Source: an uncultured Aurantimonas sp.
Lineage (GTDB): Bacteria; Pseudomonadota; Alphaproteobacteria; Rhizobiales; Rhizobiaceae
Direction: 5' to 3'
Assembly: GCA_947488615.1 (NCBI GenBank)
Contig: CANKZU010000002.1
Location: forward strand, 124,001 to 188,000
DNA: 64,000 nucleotides
The position numbers and the translations under genes are program-made. A model generated the notes under the pieces. That model ran no database searches. It saw nothing but the letters and a program-made list of their open reading frames with translations, and had not been told where the DNA came from. Shown here piece after piece: positions 11,492-19,955 of this stretch (the stretch's first letter is position 1; each line of letters opens with the position of its first letter).

Positions 11492-12019
11492 ATGCTCAGC
11501 GTGTTGATGGACTGCGGACCGGACGACAGACAGCTTGCGGCGAGTCTCGCCACGCTTATCCCGGGCGCGGTCGAGGGCGTCGTTCGCGAGGTCGTGCTGG
11601 TCGATCGGGGAATGGGGCCGGCGGCGCGCAAGGTCGCCGATCACGCCGGCTGCCGGGTGGTCGCGGCGGAGGAATTCCGCATCGCGATCGAGACCGCCAA
11701 GGGGGATTGGCTGCTGCTGATGGAGCCCGGCGCCCGGCTGATGCCGGGATGGATCGGCGCCGTGACGGACCACGGTGAGGACGTCGCGCGGGGAACGGCG
11801 AAGATCGCGGCGGCGCGTTTTCGCCGGGCGCGGATGGACCGGCCGAGCTTCCTGCAGCGGTTCCGGCAGATCCGCACCGCGCTCGCCGAGGGCTTCTTGG
11901 TGCAAAAGCCGCAGGCGATCGGCCTGTCCAGGCTCGCCTTCAATCTGGAGGAGGTCGCCAAGGGCGTCGCGGTCGAGCGTCTGGCGGTTGAGATCAGGCC
12001 AGCGCACAAGGTGAAATAG
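11492..12019 (+). CDS. Short family 2 glycosyltransferase-like protein
   Basis: 175 residues, shorter than full glycosyltransferases. The N-terminal 110 residues look like a GT-A fold: an opening strand (MLSVLMDC), a hydrophobic VVREVVLVDRG strand and a GDWLLLMEPGARLMPGW segment that resembles the nucleotide-sugar/metal site, with MEPGA in place of the usual DxD. The rest is basic and helical. Relatives in rhizobia are annotated only as glycosyltransferase-like or hypothetical. The missing acidic pair may mean it is not catalytic. It is transcribed divergently from the radical SAM gene and converges on moaB with a three-base gap. Confidence 0.7.
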   Translation: MLSVLMDCGPDDRQLAASLATLIPGAVEGVVREVVLVDRGMGPAARKVADHAGCRVVAAEEFRIAIETAKGDWLLLMEPGARLMPGWIGAVTDHGEDVARGTAKIAAARFRRARMDRPSFLQRFRQIRTALAEGFLVQKPQAIGLSRLAFNLEEVAKGVAVERLAVEIRPAHKVK

Positions 12020-12022
12020 CTC

Positions 12023-12571
12023 TCAGGCGCTGCCGCCACCGCTGCGGCGCAGATGCTCGTCGAGCCGGGGCATGATCTCGACGAAGTTGCACGGCTTGTG
12101 CCGGTAGTCGAGCTGTGCCTTGAGAATATGGTCCCAGCCGTCGCGACACGCGCCCGGCGAGCCGGGCAGGGCGAAGACGAAGGTGGCGGCGATGACTCCG
12201 CCGGTGGCACGGGACTGGATCGTCGAGACGCCGATCTTGTCGTAGGAAATCCGGTGGAAAACGGCCGAAAAGCCATCCATGCGCTTTTCGAACAGCGGCT
12301 CCAGAGCCTCCGGCGTAACGTCCCGTCCGGTGAAACCCGTGCCGCCGGTGGTGATGACGACATCGACGTCGTCGCGTTCGCACCAGGCGGTGACGACGTT
12401 GCGGATTTCCTCGACCTCATCGCGGACGATCTTGCGGTCGGCGAGGCGATGGCCGGCCTCTTCAAGCCGCGCGACGAGCACGGAGCCGGACTTGTCGTCT
12501 TCGACGCGCCGCGTATCGGAGACGGTCAGAACCGCGATCGAGAGCGGGATGAAGGGTTTGTCCGTGCTCAT
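12023..12571 (-). CDS. moaB: Molybdenum cofactor biosynthesis protein B
   Basis: 182 residues of the MoaB/Mog fold that binds molybdopterin and takes part in its adenylylation. Visible motifs are LTVSDTR near the start, TTGGTGFTGRDVTPEA in the middle (the pterin-binding GGTG loop) and FALPGSPGACRDGW towards the end. The ATG at 12571 is preferred to a TTG three codons upstream. No other molybdenum cofactor genes are in the window. It lies 18 bases downstream of ispE on the same strand, and the stop is three bases from the convergent glycosyltransferase-like gene. Confidence 0.93.
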   Translation of the reverse strand: MSTDKPFIPLSIAVLTVSDTRRVEDDKSGSVLVARLEEAGHRLADRKIVRDEVEEIRNVVTAWCERDDVDVVITTGGTGFTGRDVTPEALEPLFEKRMDGFSAVFHRISYDKIGVSTIQSRATGGVIAATFVFALPGSPGACRDGWDHILKAQLDYRHKPCNFVEIMPRLDEHLRRSGGGSA

Positions 12572-12589
12572 GTCGCGCAAATCCTCATC

Positions 12590-13495
12590 TCAGTTCATTC
12601 CCGACACCCACCAGTCGGGACAGGCGGCTTTAATCCGGCTTCGCGCCCGTCGCATCTGGTCTTCATCCGCGAAGAGGCCGAAGACCGTCGCGCCGGAGCC
12701 GGACATGCGGGCGAAGCGGGCACCTTCGGCGACAAGCCGTTCGCGCACCGCGTCGATCGCCGGGACCATTTCCACCGCCGTCGGCTCCAGATCGTTGCGG
12801 GTCTGCGAAAGCCATCCGGCGAGTGCCGCAATATCGGGGAATCCGCCCGGCGGCAACGGGGGCAAGACCGGGTTGTCGCAACACGGCAAGCGCGCGAACA
12901 CCGCCATTGTCGACACCGGCACGCGCGGGTTGACCATGAGCAGGGGCAGCGCGGGTAGAACCGCCAGCGGTGACACGGTTTCGCCGATCCCGGTGATCAG
13001 CGCGGCTCGCCCGTCGAGGCACATCGGCACGTCGGCGCCGAGCGCGATCGATTCGCGGGTAAGGCGCTCCGCCGCATCGGGTACGCGATCGGCGATCATC
13101 CGAACAAGCGCCGCCGCATCCGCCGATCCGCCGCCGATGCCGGCGGCGACCGGTAGCCGCTTGTCGAGGTGGATCGCCAGCGGCGACAGCGCAATGCCCA
13201 GTTCGGCCAGCAATGTCCTGGCGAAGCTGGCGGCGCGAAGGAGGATGTTGTCGGCGCCCGCCGGCGCATCGGCCGCGAAAGGGCCGCCGACCTCCAGCCG
13301 ATCTTGCGCGTTGGGAGACGGGGCGACCGTGATGCGGTCGCTGGCATCGGCGGCGAAGACGACCAGGCTTTCCAGGCAGTGATAGCCGTCGGCGCGGCGG
13401 CCGACGACATGCAGGGCCAGATTGATCTTCGCCGGGGCGAGAAGCCGCGTGGCCGATAGGGCGAGAGGAGACAAGAACCCGCCGCTCGGGCTCAA
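12590..13495 (-). CDS. ispE: 4-diphosphocytidyl-2-C-methyl-D-erythritol kinase
   Basis: 301 residues, a GHMP kinase that phosphorylates CDP-methylerythritol in the MEP route to isopentenyl diphosphate. PAKINL (21-26) carries the catalytic lysine, PVAAGIGGGSADAAA (115-129) is the ATP-binding glycine loop and ARMSGSGATVFGLF is the third GHMP motif near the end. The TTG start overlaps the stop of the upstream TPR gene by TTGA, implying translational coupling; a second in-frame TTG eight codons on is possible. The same pathway is served by dxs at 47.8-49.7 kb, and its product feeds the prenyl synthase at 15.5 kb. Confidence 0.95.
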   Translation of the reverse strand: MSPSGGFLSPLALSATRLLAPAKINLALHVVGRRADGYHCLESLVVFAADASDRITVAPSPNAQDRLEVGGPFAADAPAGADNILLRAASFARTLLAELGIALSPLAIHLDKRLPVAAGIGGGSADAAALVRMIADRVPDAAERLTRESIALGADVPMCLDGRAALITGIGETVSPLAVLPALPLLMVNPRVPVSTMAVFARLPCCDNPVLPPLPPGGFPDIAALAGWLSQTRNDLEPTAVEMVPAIDAVRERLVAEGARFARMSGSGATVFGLFADEDQMRRARSRIKAACPDWWVSGMN

Positions 13496-15345
13496 TCGGC
13501 CTTGGTGTCGGAGCCGGGCGCCTCGACCGGGTCGCTCGCGGCGTTGTTGCGGGCCGCCCGCTCGGCGTCCATCGCCGCACCGTCGGCGGGTGCCTCGGCT
13601 TTCACGTCCGCCGGGTCGAGGCCCCGGGCGAGCTTGGCGCGAAGGGCCTGGGCGGCCGCCTGCTCCGGCTTCGGCTCACCGACTAGCGCGCGCTCCCACT
13701 GGAACCGCGCCTCCCGTGTGCGGCCGACCCGCCAATAGGCATCGCCGAGATGGTCGTTGATGGTCGGGTCCATCGGCGTGATCAGCACCGCCCGTTCGAG
13801 TTGCTCGACTGCCTCCTCGAAGCGGCCGAGGCGGAAATACGCCCAGCCGAGCGAATCGATGATGTAGCCGTCGTTGGGGCGTAACTCGACGGCCTTCTTG
13901 ATCATGTCGAGACCCTCTTTCAGGTTCTCGTTCATGTCGACCCAGGAATAGCCGAGATAGTTCAGGACCTGCGGCTGGTTCGGCGAGAGCGCCAGCGCCG
14001 TCTTGAAGTCGGCCTCGGCCTTGTCCCACTGCTTGGTCCGTTCAAAGGCAATGCCGCGCTGGTAATAGAGGTTCCAGTTCGCCGTCTTTCCGGGTTCGGA
14101 AAGGGCGACGGCCTTGTCCAGGGCCTCGGCGGCCTCTTCGAATTCCTTGTCGGCGGCGAGGACGTCGGCGAGCGCGGTATGGGCCTTGATGTCGTCCGGA
14201 TAGTCGCGCACGGCCCGCGTCAGATGGGCCTTGGCCTCGTCCTTGCGTTCGGCGTACCAAAGATCGAGACCGATCTGCAGCTCGGCGGTGCGCCGATAGG
14301 CCGAGTTTTCCGGAATTTCCCGGTAATAGGAAATCGCGAGATCCAGCCGTTCGGAGCGCTCGGCGATGCCGGCAAGGGCGGTCAGCAGCGCCGGATTGCG
14401 CGGCGCGACGGCGCGGGCCAACTGGAAATACAACAGCGCGACCTGCTGGCCGTCGCCCCGATTGATCGCCTGGCCGAGAATGTAGAGCGTTTCGGCGGCG
14501 CCCTCCTGGACACTCGCCACGGCGGGCTCGATCGTCTCGCCCTTCTCGACGCGTTCCTTCAGATGCAGCAGCGGATCGTAGGTCGGTACGAGTTTCAGCC
14601 CGGCCTCGATCGCCTGAAGCGCGGCATCGGTGTTGCTGACGCGAGTCTCCAGCCGCGCCAGCGCTTCGGCGGCGGCGAGATAGGCGTCCGGCGAGGTCCG
14701 GGCCGATTCCTCGTCGTCCACGACCTTGCGAAGCACGGTGCGGGCGACATCCGGGCGCCCGGCGACGTCGGCGATGAGACCCTTCTGGTAATCGTTGAAG
14801 ATCGCGAACCAGGGCGCCCCTGTGAGAGTGTCGAGCCGCGACAATGCCGAGTCGGTTCGTCCGGCGCCGAGCTCGGACCAGGCGATCAACTGGCCGATCA
14901 GAAGGGCATCGAGATCGCTCGGCTTGGGCAGGTCGAATTCGGCGATGGCGGCATCGAAATCGCCCTTGCTCAGGGCATCGATACCCAGCGCGATGCGCGC
15001 GACCTTGCTGGCCTCCGGCGCGTCGCGCAGCTTCGCTGCGATGTCGACGCCGTCCTTGAAGCGCCCGTCGGCGAGAAAGGCGAACATGGCGTCCTGCTGC
15101 AACAGATCGGAGGTCGGGTCCATCGACAGCGCTTGCGCGAAGAAATCGGTGGCGGCCTCGAGGTCGCCGTCCCGTTGCGCAGATTTGGCGGCGAGATAGG
15201 CGCCCGAAAGCGACTGAGCCTGGGCCAAGGCTGATTTCGCCTTCGCTCTGTCGCCGGCGGCTCCCGCCGCGCGAGCGGCCGGAGCCGCCATGGCGGCGAC
15301 GAGGGCGGTTGCGGTCAGCAACGTCAAAAAGCGCAATGTCTGCAC
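13492..15345 (-). CDS. Exported tetratricopeptide repeat protein
   Basis: 617 residues. A signal peptide (hydrophobic 6-19, Ala-rich cleavage region ending near 26) is followed by TPR-like helical repeats over most of the length; the clearest run is 385-545, with repeats containing ALDKAVALSE, ADFKTALALSP and AVEQLERAVLITP. The tail is low-complexity and Ala/Asp-rich. TPR proteins of this size and position, next to ispE, are conserved in Hyphomicrobiales but their function is not established; a periplasmic or outer-membrane scaffold is likely. It starts with GTG at 15345 behind GAAGAGGA. It is coupled to ispE by a four-base overlap. Confidence 0.9.
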   Translation of the reverse strand: MQTLRFLTLLTATALVAAMAAPAARAAGAAGDRAKAKSALAQAQSLSGAYLAAKSAQRDGDLEAATDFFAQALSMDPTSDLLQQDAMFAFLADGRFKDGVDIAAKLRDAPEASKVARIALGIDALSKGDFDAAIAEFDLPKPSDLDALLIGQLIAWSELGAGRTDSALSRLDTLTGAPWFAIFNDYQKGLIADVAGRPDVARTVLRKVVDDEESARTSPDAYLAAAEALARLETRVSNTDAALQAIEAGLKLVPTYDPLLHLKERVEKGETIEPAVASVQEGAAETLYILGQAINRGDGQQVALLYFQLARAVAPRNPALLTALAGIAERSERLDLAISYYREIPENSAYRRTAELQIGLDLWYAERKDEAKAHLTRAVRDYPDDIKAHTALADVLAADKEFEEAAEALDKAVALSEPGKTANWNLYYQRGIAFERTKQWDKAEADFKTALALSPNQPQVLNYLGYSWVDMNENLKEGLDMIKKAVELRPNDGYIIDSLGWAYFRLGRFEEAVEQLERAVLITPMDPTINDHLGDAYWRVGRTREARFQWERALVGEPKPEQAAAQALRAKLARGLDPADVKAEAPADGAAMDAERAARNNAASDPVEAPGSDTKAD

Positions 15346-15545
15346 GTAAAATCCTCTTCCGGGCCACGCCGACCAGCGATGACGCGCCGCGGCTTCTTGC
15401 CGAAATCCTGGCCGATCTTAGTCCCGCAGCTTACTGAGGTGAAGCCGCGACAGTCGCGAATGCAGGGTCGATATGGTGTTGCACCGAGAGATTGTCGGGA
15501 TTGCGGCCCCACGCGATAGTGGTGGGGTATGGCGGCCCGCCCGTG

Positions 15546-16562
15546 TCAATTGACGCGGTCGATGCAGAACGCGACGACGCCGAGAAGCGCCTCGCGGCTT
15601 GGCGAGGCCGGCAGCGACGTCGCGGCTTCGTGCGCCGCCTCGCCGTAGAGCCGGGCCCGGGCGACCGTCGTTTCCAGTGCGCCATGCGCGCGAATCAGCG
15701 CCTTGGCGTGCCGAAGCGCGTCGTCGTCGTTGCGACCGCCCTCCATGGCGTCGCGCCAGAAGGCCCGCTCCGCGTCGTCGCCCGCCTGGTAGGCGAGAAT
15801 CACCGGAAGAGTGATCTTGCCCTCGCGAAAATCGTCGCCGGTGTTCTTGCCGAGGTCGGTGGCGGATCCGCCGTAATCGAGCACGTCGTCGACCAGTTGG
15901 AAGGCGAGGCCGAGATTGCGCCCATAGCGGCGCATCGCTTCGCGCTCGGCCGTGCCGGCACCGGCGACGACCGGGCCGACCTCCGCCGCGGCGGAAAACA
16001 GCGCCGCGGTCTTGGCATCGACGACGGCGAGATAGTCGGCTTCGCTCGTGGTCATGTGCTTGGCCGCCGAAAGCTGCCAGACCTCGCCCTCGGCGATGAC
16101 GGCGGACGCCGTGGACAGGATGTCGAGCGCGGCGAGCGAGCCGACTTCGACCATCATCTTGAAGGCTTGGCCGAGCAGGAAATCGCCGACGAGGACGCTG
16201 GCCTGGTTGCCCCAGATCGTGCGGGCGGTCTTCTTGCCGCGCCTCAGATCGCTTTCATCGACGACATCGTCGTGGAGCAGTGTTGCCGTGTGCATGAACT
16301 CGACGCTCGCGGCGAGCTTCACATGCGCGTCGCCGTCATAGCCATGCGCCAGCGCCGACGCGATCGTCAGCATCGGCCGCAACCGCTTGCCGCCGGAGGA
16401 GATCAGATGCTCGGCGATCTCGGGAATCAGCGCGACATTCGAGCCGGCCATCGCAAGGATCAGCTCGTTGACGCGGGTCATGTCGGACGCCGTGACCGCT
16501 AGGATCGGTTCGATCGAACCACCGCTGTCAGTCCGCCCGACGGGGCTGGCCAAGCTCACCAT
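15546..16562 (-). CDS. ispB: Trans-isoprenyl diphosphate synthase (octaprenyl or decaprenyl type)
   Basis: 338 residues. It condenses isopentenyl diphosphate units into the long tail used for ubiquinone. The first aspartate-rich motif is HDDVVDESDLRRG (from 97), with small residues and Met before it (FMHTATLL) as in long-chain enzymes, and the second is QLVDDVLDYGG in the middle of the protein; GGKRLRP (57-63) binds diphosphate. The exact chain length (C40 or C50) cannot be read from sequence. The start at 16562 follows CGGAG; a longer frame to 16745 runs into the divergent promoter. It cooperates with ubiA at 32.2 kb. Confidence 0.93.
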   Translation of the reverse strand: MVSLASPVGRTDSGGSIEPILAVTASDMTRVNELILAMAGSNVALIPEIAEHLISSGGKRLRPMLTIASALAHGYDGDAHVKLAASVEFMHTATLLHDDVVDESDLRRGKKTARTIWGNQASVLVGDFLLGQAFKMMVEVGSLAALDILSTASAVIAEGEVWQLSAAKHMTTSEADYLAVVDAKTAALFSAAAEVGPVVAGAGTAEREAMRRYGRNLGLAFQLVDDVLDYGGSATDLGKNTGDDFREGKITLPVILAYQAGDDAERAFWRDAMEGGRNDDDALRHAKALIRAHGALETTVARARLYGEAAHEAATSLPASPSREALLGVVAFCIDRVN

Positions 16563-16800
16563 GTCACTCCGTTGGTTTGCCTCGCGGGCCGCGAGGCTTT
16601 TGCCGAACATCGTCCCCGAAGATGGCGTAGGCGCCGCCGATATAAAGGCCTCGCCCCCGCTACGCCGGGAGAACCCGCCTCCGTTTCGCCCCGCCCTTGC
16701 TATGACCGGCTGAATTCGGGCACCTATATCCCGGACGCCCCGCAAGCGGCCTCACTTTTCCCCGGCTTCGGTCGTCTCTTTTTTCGAAGCGGTGCAAATC

Positions 16801-17019
16801 ATGCAAGAACTTATGCGGTCCAATGACGCTGTTCTCATATCCTTCGTCGACGCCCTTCTGAACGACGCGGACATTCCGCATTTTGTTGCCGATGTCCATA
16901 TGAGTATTCTCGATGGGTCGATCGGCGTGCTGCCGCGCCGCGTCCTGGTCGACCCCGATCACCTCGATCAGGCCCGCAGAATCCTCAAAGACGCCGAACT
17001 CGGCCATGAACTGTCCTGA
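16801..17019 (+). CDS. DUF2007 domain protein
   Basis: 72 residues, one compact DUF2007 domain: an opening ELMRSNDAVLISFVDALL helix-strand, a central acidic loop and the PRRVLVDPDHLDQARRIL motif that defines the family. Members resemble the GlnB fold and are thought to be small signalling or regulatory proteins; no activity is known. An upstream GTG at 16792 is an alternative start. Its 3' end overlaps the methyltransferase start by 14 bases, so the two are co-translated, a pairing conserved in rhizobia. Confidence 0.85.
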   Translation: MQELMRSNDAVLISFVDALLNDADIPHFVADVHMSILDGSIGVLPRRVLVDPDHLDQARRILKDAELGHELS

Positions 17020-17821
17020 TCAGGCCTCCGCCGTCGATGACGCCGCGGACCCGTCGCCGGTTCGCCGCGACGCCTTTTATCGCGGACGGTTCGTGGCGCT
17101 GCAGCCGGCGCGCGGCGGCTACCGGTCGGGCCTCGACGCGATGCTTCTGGCCGCGACGCTGCCCGAATCGGCGACGGGCAGTATTGCCGACATCGGCGCC
17201 GGGGCAGGGGTGGTCGGCCTCGCCGCAGCCTGCCGGGCCGAACGGGCCGAGGCGACGCTCGTCGAGAAGAGCCCGGTGATGGCGGATCTGGCGCGCCGCG
17301 GGCTCGCCCTGCCCGAAAACGCGCCCTATCGCCATCGCGTGCGCGTCGTCGAGGCGGACATTCTCGCCGGCCGCGCCGGGCGTGAGGCCGCCGGCCTTTG
17401 CGACGGCGCGTTTCAGCATGTTCTCACCAATCCGCCGTTCTATCCGCACGGCCACCGCGCCTCACCCGACCCGCTACGCGCCGAGGCTCTCAGTGCCGCC
17501 GACACCGACTTCCTGCCGCGCTGGGTGCGCGCCTGTGCTGCGCTGCTCGGCCATGGTGGTCGGTTCACCGCCATCGTGCGGCCGGACGCGCTGCCCGCGA
17601 TGCTGCAGGCGAGCGAAGGCCGGCTGGGCGGAATTTGCGTGCTGCCCATTCATTCACGCCCCACGGCGCCGGCGATTCGACTGATGGTTGCTGGGCGTAA
17701 GGGATCGCGCGCGCCCCTCGCTATGCTGCCCGGCCGGACCCTCCATCGGCCGGACGGTGGACTGGAGCCGTTCGCCGAAGCGATCGCCGCCGGCACGGCG
17801 CATATCCCGCTCGATCCCTGA
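17006..17821 (+). CDS. TrmN6-like adenine N6-methyltransferase (tRNA1(Val) type)
   Basis: 271 residues. A Rossmann-fold methyltransferase: SAM-binding ADIGAGAGVVGLAAA near residues 66-80 and the adenine-N6 catalytic motif NPPFYPHG near 148-155, shared by E. coli YfiC/TrmN6, which methylates A37 of tRNA1(Val). GYRSGLDAMLLAA before the SAM loop also fits this family. Assignment to that exact tRNA is inference. The ATG at 17006 lies inside the end of the DUF2007 gene, so translation is probably coupled. Confidence 0.85.
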   Translation: MNCPDQASAVDDAADPSPVRRDAFYRGRFVALQPARGGYRSGLDAMLLAATLPESATGSIADIGAGAGVVGLAAACRAERAEATLVEKSPVMADLARRGLALPENAPYRHRVRVVEADILAGRAGREAAGLCDGAFQHVLTNPPFYPHGHRASPDPLRAEALSAADTDFLPRWVRACAALLGHGGRFTAIVRPDALPAMLQASEGRLGGICVLPIHSRPTAPAIRLMVAGRKGSRAPLAMLPGRTLHRPDGGLEPFAEAIAAGTAHIPLDP

Positions 17822-17912
17822 TTTGGCGTGTGGCGCATGTGGACGCGTTGCGAAGCGGCCGATCGCGCTTACATGCCAAGCCTGATCTTGTCCCAGCAGC
17901 AAAGGCCCTCAG

Positions 17913-18788
17913 TTGGCGAATCCCCTCCAGAAAATCCTCCCCAAGCGCTTCCGCTCCGATGCCACCGTGATCCCCGTGGTCCGGCTGTCGGGTGCGATCA
18001 TGACCGCGCAGAGCGCGCTGCGGCCGACGCTGTCGCTGGCAACGGCTGCGCCGGTCCTGCAAAAGGCCTTCGATTACAAGAAGGCGCCCGCAGTTGCGAT
18101 CGTCGTCAACTCGCCCGGCGGCTCGCCGGTGCAGTCGCGGCTGATCCATCAGCGAATTCGCGATCTCGCCGAGGAGAAGGACAAGCGGGTTCTGGTCTTC
18201 GTCGAAGATGTCGCGGCGTCCGGCGGTTACATGATCGCCTGCGCCGGCGACGAGATCATCGCCGACCCGTCCTCCATCGTCGGCTCGATCGGCGTGGTCT
18301 CCGGCTCCTTCGGCTTCGTCGAGGCGATCGCCAAGCTCGGCATCGAGCGCCGGGTGCATACCGCCGGCACCAGCAAGGCGACGCTCGACCCATTCCAGCC
18401 GGAAAAAGCCGAGGACGTCGAGCATCTGAAGGCACTGCAACGCGAGGTCCACCAGACCTTCATCGATCTCGTCAAGAACAGTCGCGGGAACAGGCTGATC
18501 GAGGACGACGATCTGTTCTCCGGCCTGTTCTGGTCGGGACTGCGCGGGCGCGACCTTGGCCTTGTGGATCAGATCGGCGACCTGCGCGGCACGTTGCGCG
18601 CGCGCTTTGGCGACAAGGTCAAACCGGTACTGATCCAGGCGAGCCGCAGCCTGTTCGGCCGCAAGCAGCCGGGCATACGCGCCGACATGGTCGCGGGTGC
18701 CGGACTGGCCTCGATCGGCGCCGGCTTCGCGTCAGAACTATTGAGCACCGCCGAGGAGCGCGCCCTGTGGGCCCGCTTCGGTCTTTGA
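17913..18788 (+). CDS. S49 family serine peptidase (SppA/SohB-like)
   Basis: 291 residues. A signal-peptide-peptidase-like protease with the Ser-Lys dyad: the nucleophile is in VAASGGYMIA (about residue 109) and the general-base lysine in GTSKATLDPF. SPGGSPVQ in the N-terminal third is the conserved oxyanion loop. Unlike E. coli SppA there is no clear N-terminal transmembrane anchor and only one catalytic repeat, so it may act at the cytoplasmic face of the membrane or in the cytoplasm. The start is a TTG at 17913 behind AAAGG. It follows the methyltransferase gene after 91 bases. Confidence 0.92.
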   Translation: MANPLQKILPKRFRSDATVIPVVRLSGAIMTAQSALRPTLSLATAAPVLQKAFDYKKAPAVAIVVNSPGGSPVQSRLIHQRIRDLAEEKDKRVLVFVEDVAASGGYMIACAGDEIIADPSSIVGSIGVVSGSFGFVEAIAKLGIERRVHTAGTSKATLDPFQPEKAEDVEHLKALQREVHQTFIDLVKNSRGNRLIEDDDLFSGLFWSGLRGRDLGLVDQIGDLRGTLRARFGDKVKPVLIQASRSLFGRKQPGIRADMVAGAGLASIGAGFASELLSTAEERALWARFGL

Positions 18789-18881
18789 GACGGCGGGAAC
18801 CGCGCGGCGCGCGCCGACTTTCTATTGCCGAGGCACGCCCCGCCGCGCATAATCGCCGGACCTTCAGGAGAATGGTCGAAG

Positions 18882-19067
18882 ATGATGCCGCAATTTCTTC
18901 TTCTGGGCCTCGTCGGGGTCGCTGCCTTGTTTGGCTACAAGCAGATGAAGCGGGACGCCGATCGTCTGGCTGAACGCAATCGCCGCGCCGAATCCGAAAT
19001 GAAGACCGGCGCGCAAGGCACGCTGGTGCGCGGCGACGACGGGATCTATCGCATCAAGAAGGATTGA
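18882..19067 (+). CDS. Small membrane-anchored protein of unknown function
   Basis: 61 residues: a hydrophobic helix (about 4-16), then a highly charged segment rich in Arg, Glu and Lys, ending TLVRGDDGIYRIKKD. The tail looks like a short exposed motif shared by small rhizobial proteins encoded after the S49 peptidase, but I do not recognise a named family. Two ATG codons (18882, 18885) follow AGGAG by about twelve bases. It is followed at once by the strong hairpins at 19107-19170, which may end its transcript. Confidence 0.65.
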   Translation: MMPQFLLLGLVGVAALFGYKQMKRDADRLAERNRRAESEMKTGAQGTLVRGDDGIYRIKKD

Positions 19068-19106
19068 GCGGACGTCCCGCGCAATCGGAGACACTGGAAA
19101 TTTATA

Positions 19107-19134
19107 GTGAAGGGGACCGCACGGTCCCCTTCAC
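19107..19134 (+). terminator. Strong hairpin, probable terminator
   Basis: GTGAAGGGGACCG (19107-19119), a two-base loop, and its exact complement (19122-19134): a perfect 13-pair stem. It is followed only by CAATTT, so the T-run is weak. It lies 40 bases after the small membrane protein gene and is separated by one base from a second perfect palindrome. Confidence 0.5.
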
Positions 19135-19135
19135 C

Positions 19136-19170
19136 AATTTGCAACAGAATTAGCAATTCTGTTGCAAATT
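19136..19170. repeat. Perfect 16-bp inverted repeat
   Basis: AATTTGCAACAGAATT (19136-19151), loop AGC, then the exact complement (19155-19170). The arms are AT-rich in an otherwise GC-rich region, which is unlike a standard GC-stem terminator and suggests an imported or protein-binding palindrome. Confidence 0.8.
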
Positions 19171-19285
19171 CCCCGGCATGCCCGCGCTTCATCGTGGACA
19201 TTCGTTTATACATTGGGCAAGCTTGCGCCATGGTTCCGCGGATTGGCGAAACTCGCCAGTCGGGGGGGACGCGCCGGGAGGTCTC

Positions 19286-19600
19286 GTGGCAAACCCCTTT
19301 TCCCATGGCACCGTCCATGAAGCAGGAGAAGATCTTCAGGCGGCGCTGCGGTCCGATCCGCAAATCCTCGCGCTATGGGAAAGCCTGACGCCGCTCGGTC
19401 GCAACGAGTTCATCTGCTGGGTCGAGGACGCGAAACAGCCAAAGACGCGCCGGCGACGCATCGAGCGGACCCGTGAGGAACTGTTGGAGGGCAAGAAGCG
19501 GCCCTGCTGCTGGGCGGGGTGCATTCACCGCACTGACAAGGCGCCCGGCCGTTGGCAGCAGGCTGTCCTGATCGATCGGAAAGAGAAGAAGGGTCCGTAG
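19286..19600 (+). CDS. YdeI/OmpD-associated (OmdA) domain protein
   Basis: 104 residues. The stretch from about residue 14 to 66 (LQAALRSDPQILALWESL, then LGRNEFICWVEDAKQPKTRRRRIERT) is a clear OmdA/YdeI-type domain, a family linked by name to bacteriocin protection but of unverified function. The C-terminal tail has CCWAGC, two cysteine pairs that could bind metal. The GTG at 19286 follows an excellent GGGAGGT site; the longer frame starting at 19178 has no such site. It is bracketed by palindromic repeats on both sides (19107-19170 and 19646-19808), so it may have travelled with them. Confidence 0.8.
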   Translation: MANPFSHGTVHEAGEDLQAALRSDPQILALWESLTPLGRNEFICWVEDAKQPKTRRRRIERTREELLEGKKRPCCWAGCIHRTDKAPGRWQQAVLIDRKEKKGP

Positions 19601-19645
19601 CCGGCTTGGGCGACCTCTCCGATCTACCGTCTCCCGGGAAACGCC

Positions 19646-19718
19646 AGTGGTCCGATTTCGACATTTGCATCCCGCTTGGAGCACCCTGGCAAGCAAATGT
19701 CGAAATCAAAGGACCACT
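19646..19718. repeat. Palindromic element A (23-bp arms, 24-base loop)
   Basis: The left arm AGTGGTCC plus GATTTCGACATTTGC (19646-19668) is matched by GCAAATGTCGAAATC (19693-19707), three unpaired A, and GGACCACT (19711-19718). It ends in CCACTAG (19714-19720). It occupies much of the 355-base gene-free stretch 19601-19955, together with element B. Confidence 0.8.
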
Positions 19719-19736
19719 AGCAACTTTATGACTCTC

Positions 19737-19808
19737 GTGGATTTTTCAAATTTGACATTTGATTTCGAGTCCGCAGCACGGGGGTATCAAATGTCAAATT
19801 TAATCCAC
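19737..19808. repeat. Palindromic element B, related to element A
   Basis: The inner arms AAATTTGACATTTGAT (19748-19763) and its exact complement (19786-19801) are framed by GTGGAT (19737-19742) and ATCCAC (19803-19808). Like element A it contains a GACATTTG core and ends in CCACTAG (19805-19811). The remainder of this gap up to glyQ shows no gene. Confidence 0.75.
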
Positions 19809-19955
19809 TAGTGTCAGGATTCCCTGTCCGGGTCCGGCCCACCGAGACGCGGCCCACCCAAACCTTGACCGGCCTCATGCCCCCGTGGCAACTCGCGGGC
19901 AACTCTTTCCGCCCGCCGTGATCGTTCCACGGGCCCCAAGCCGGACCGCTCCGAA

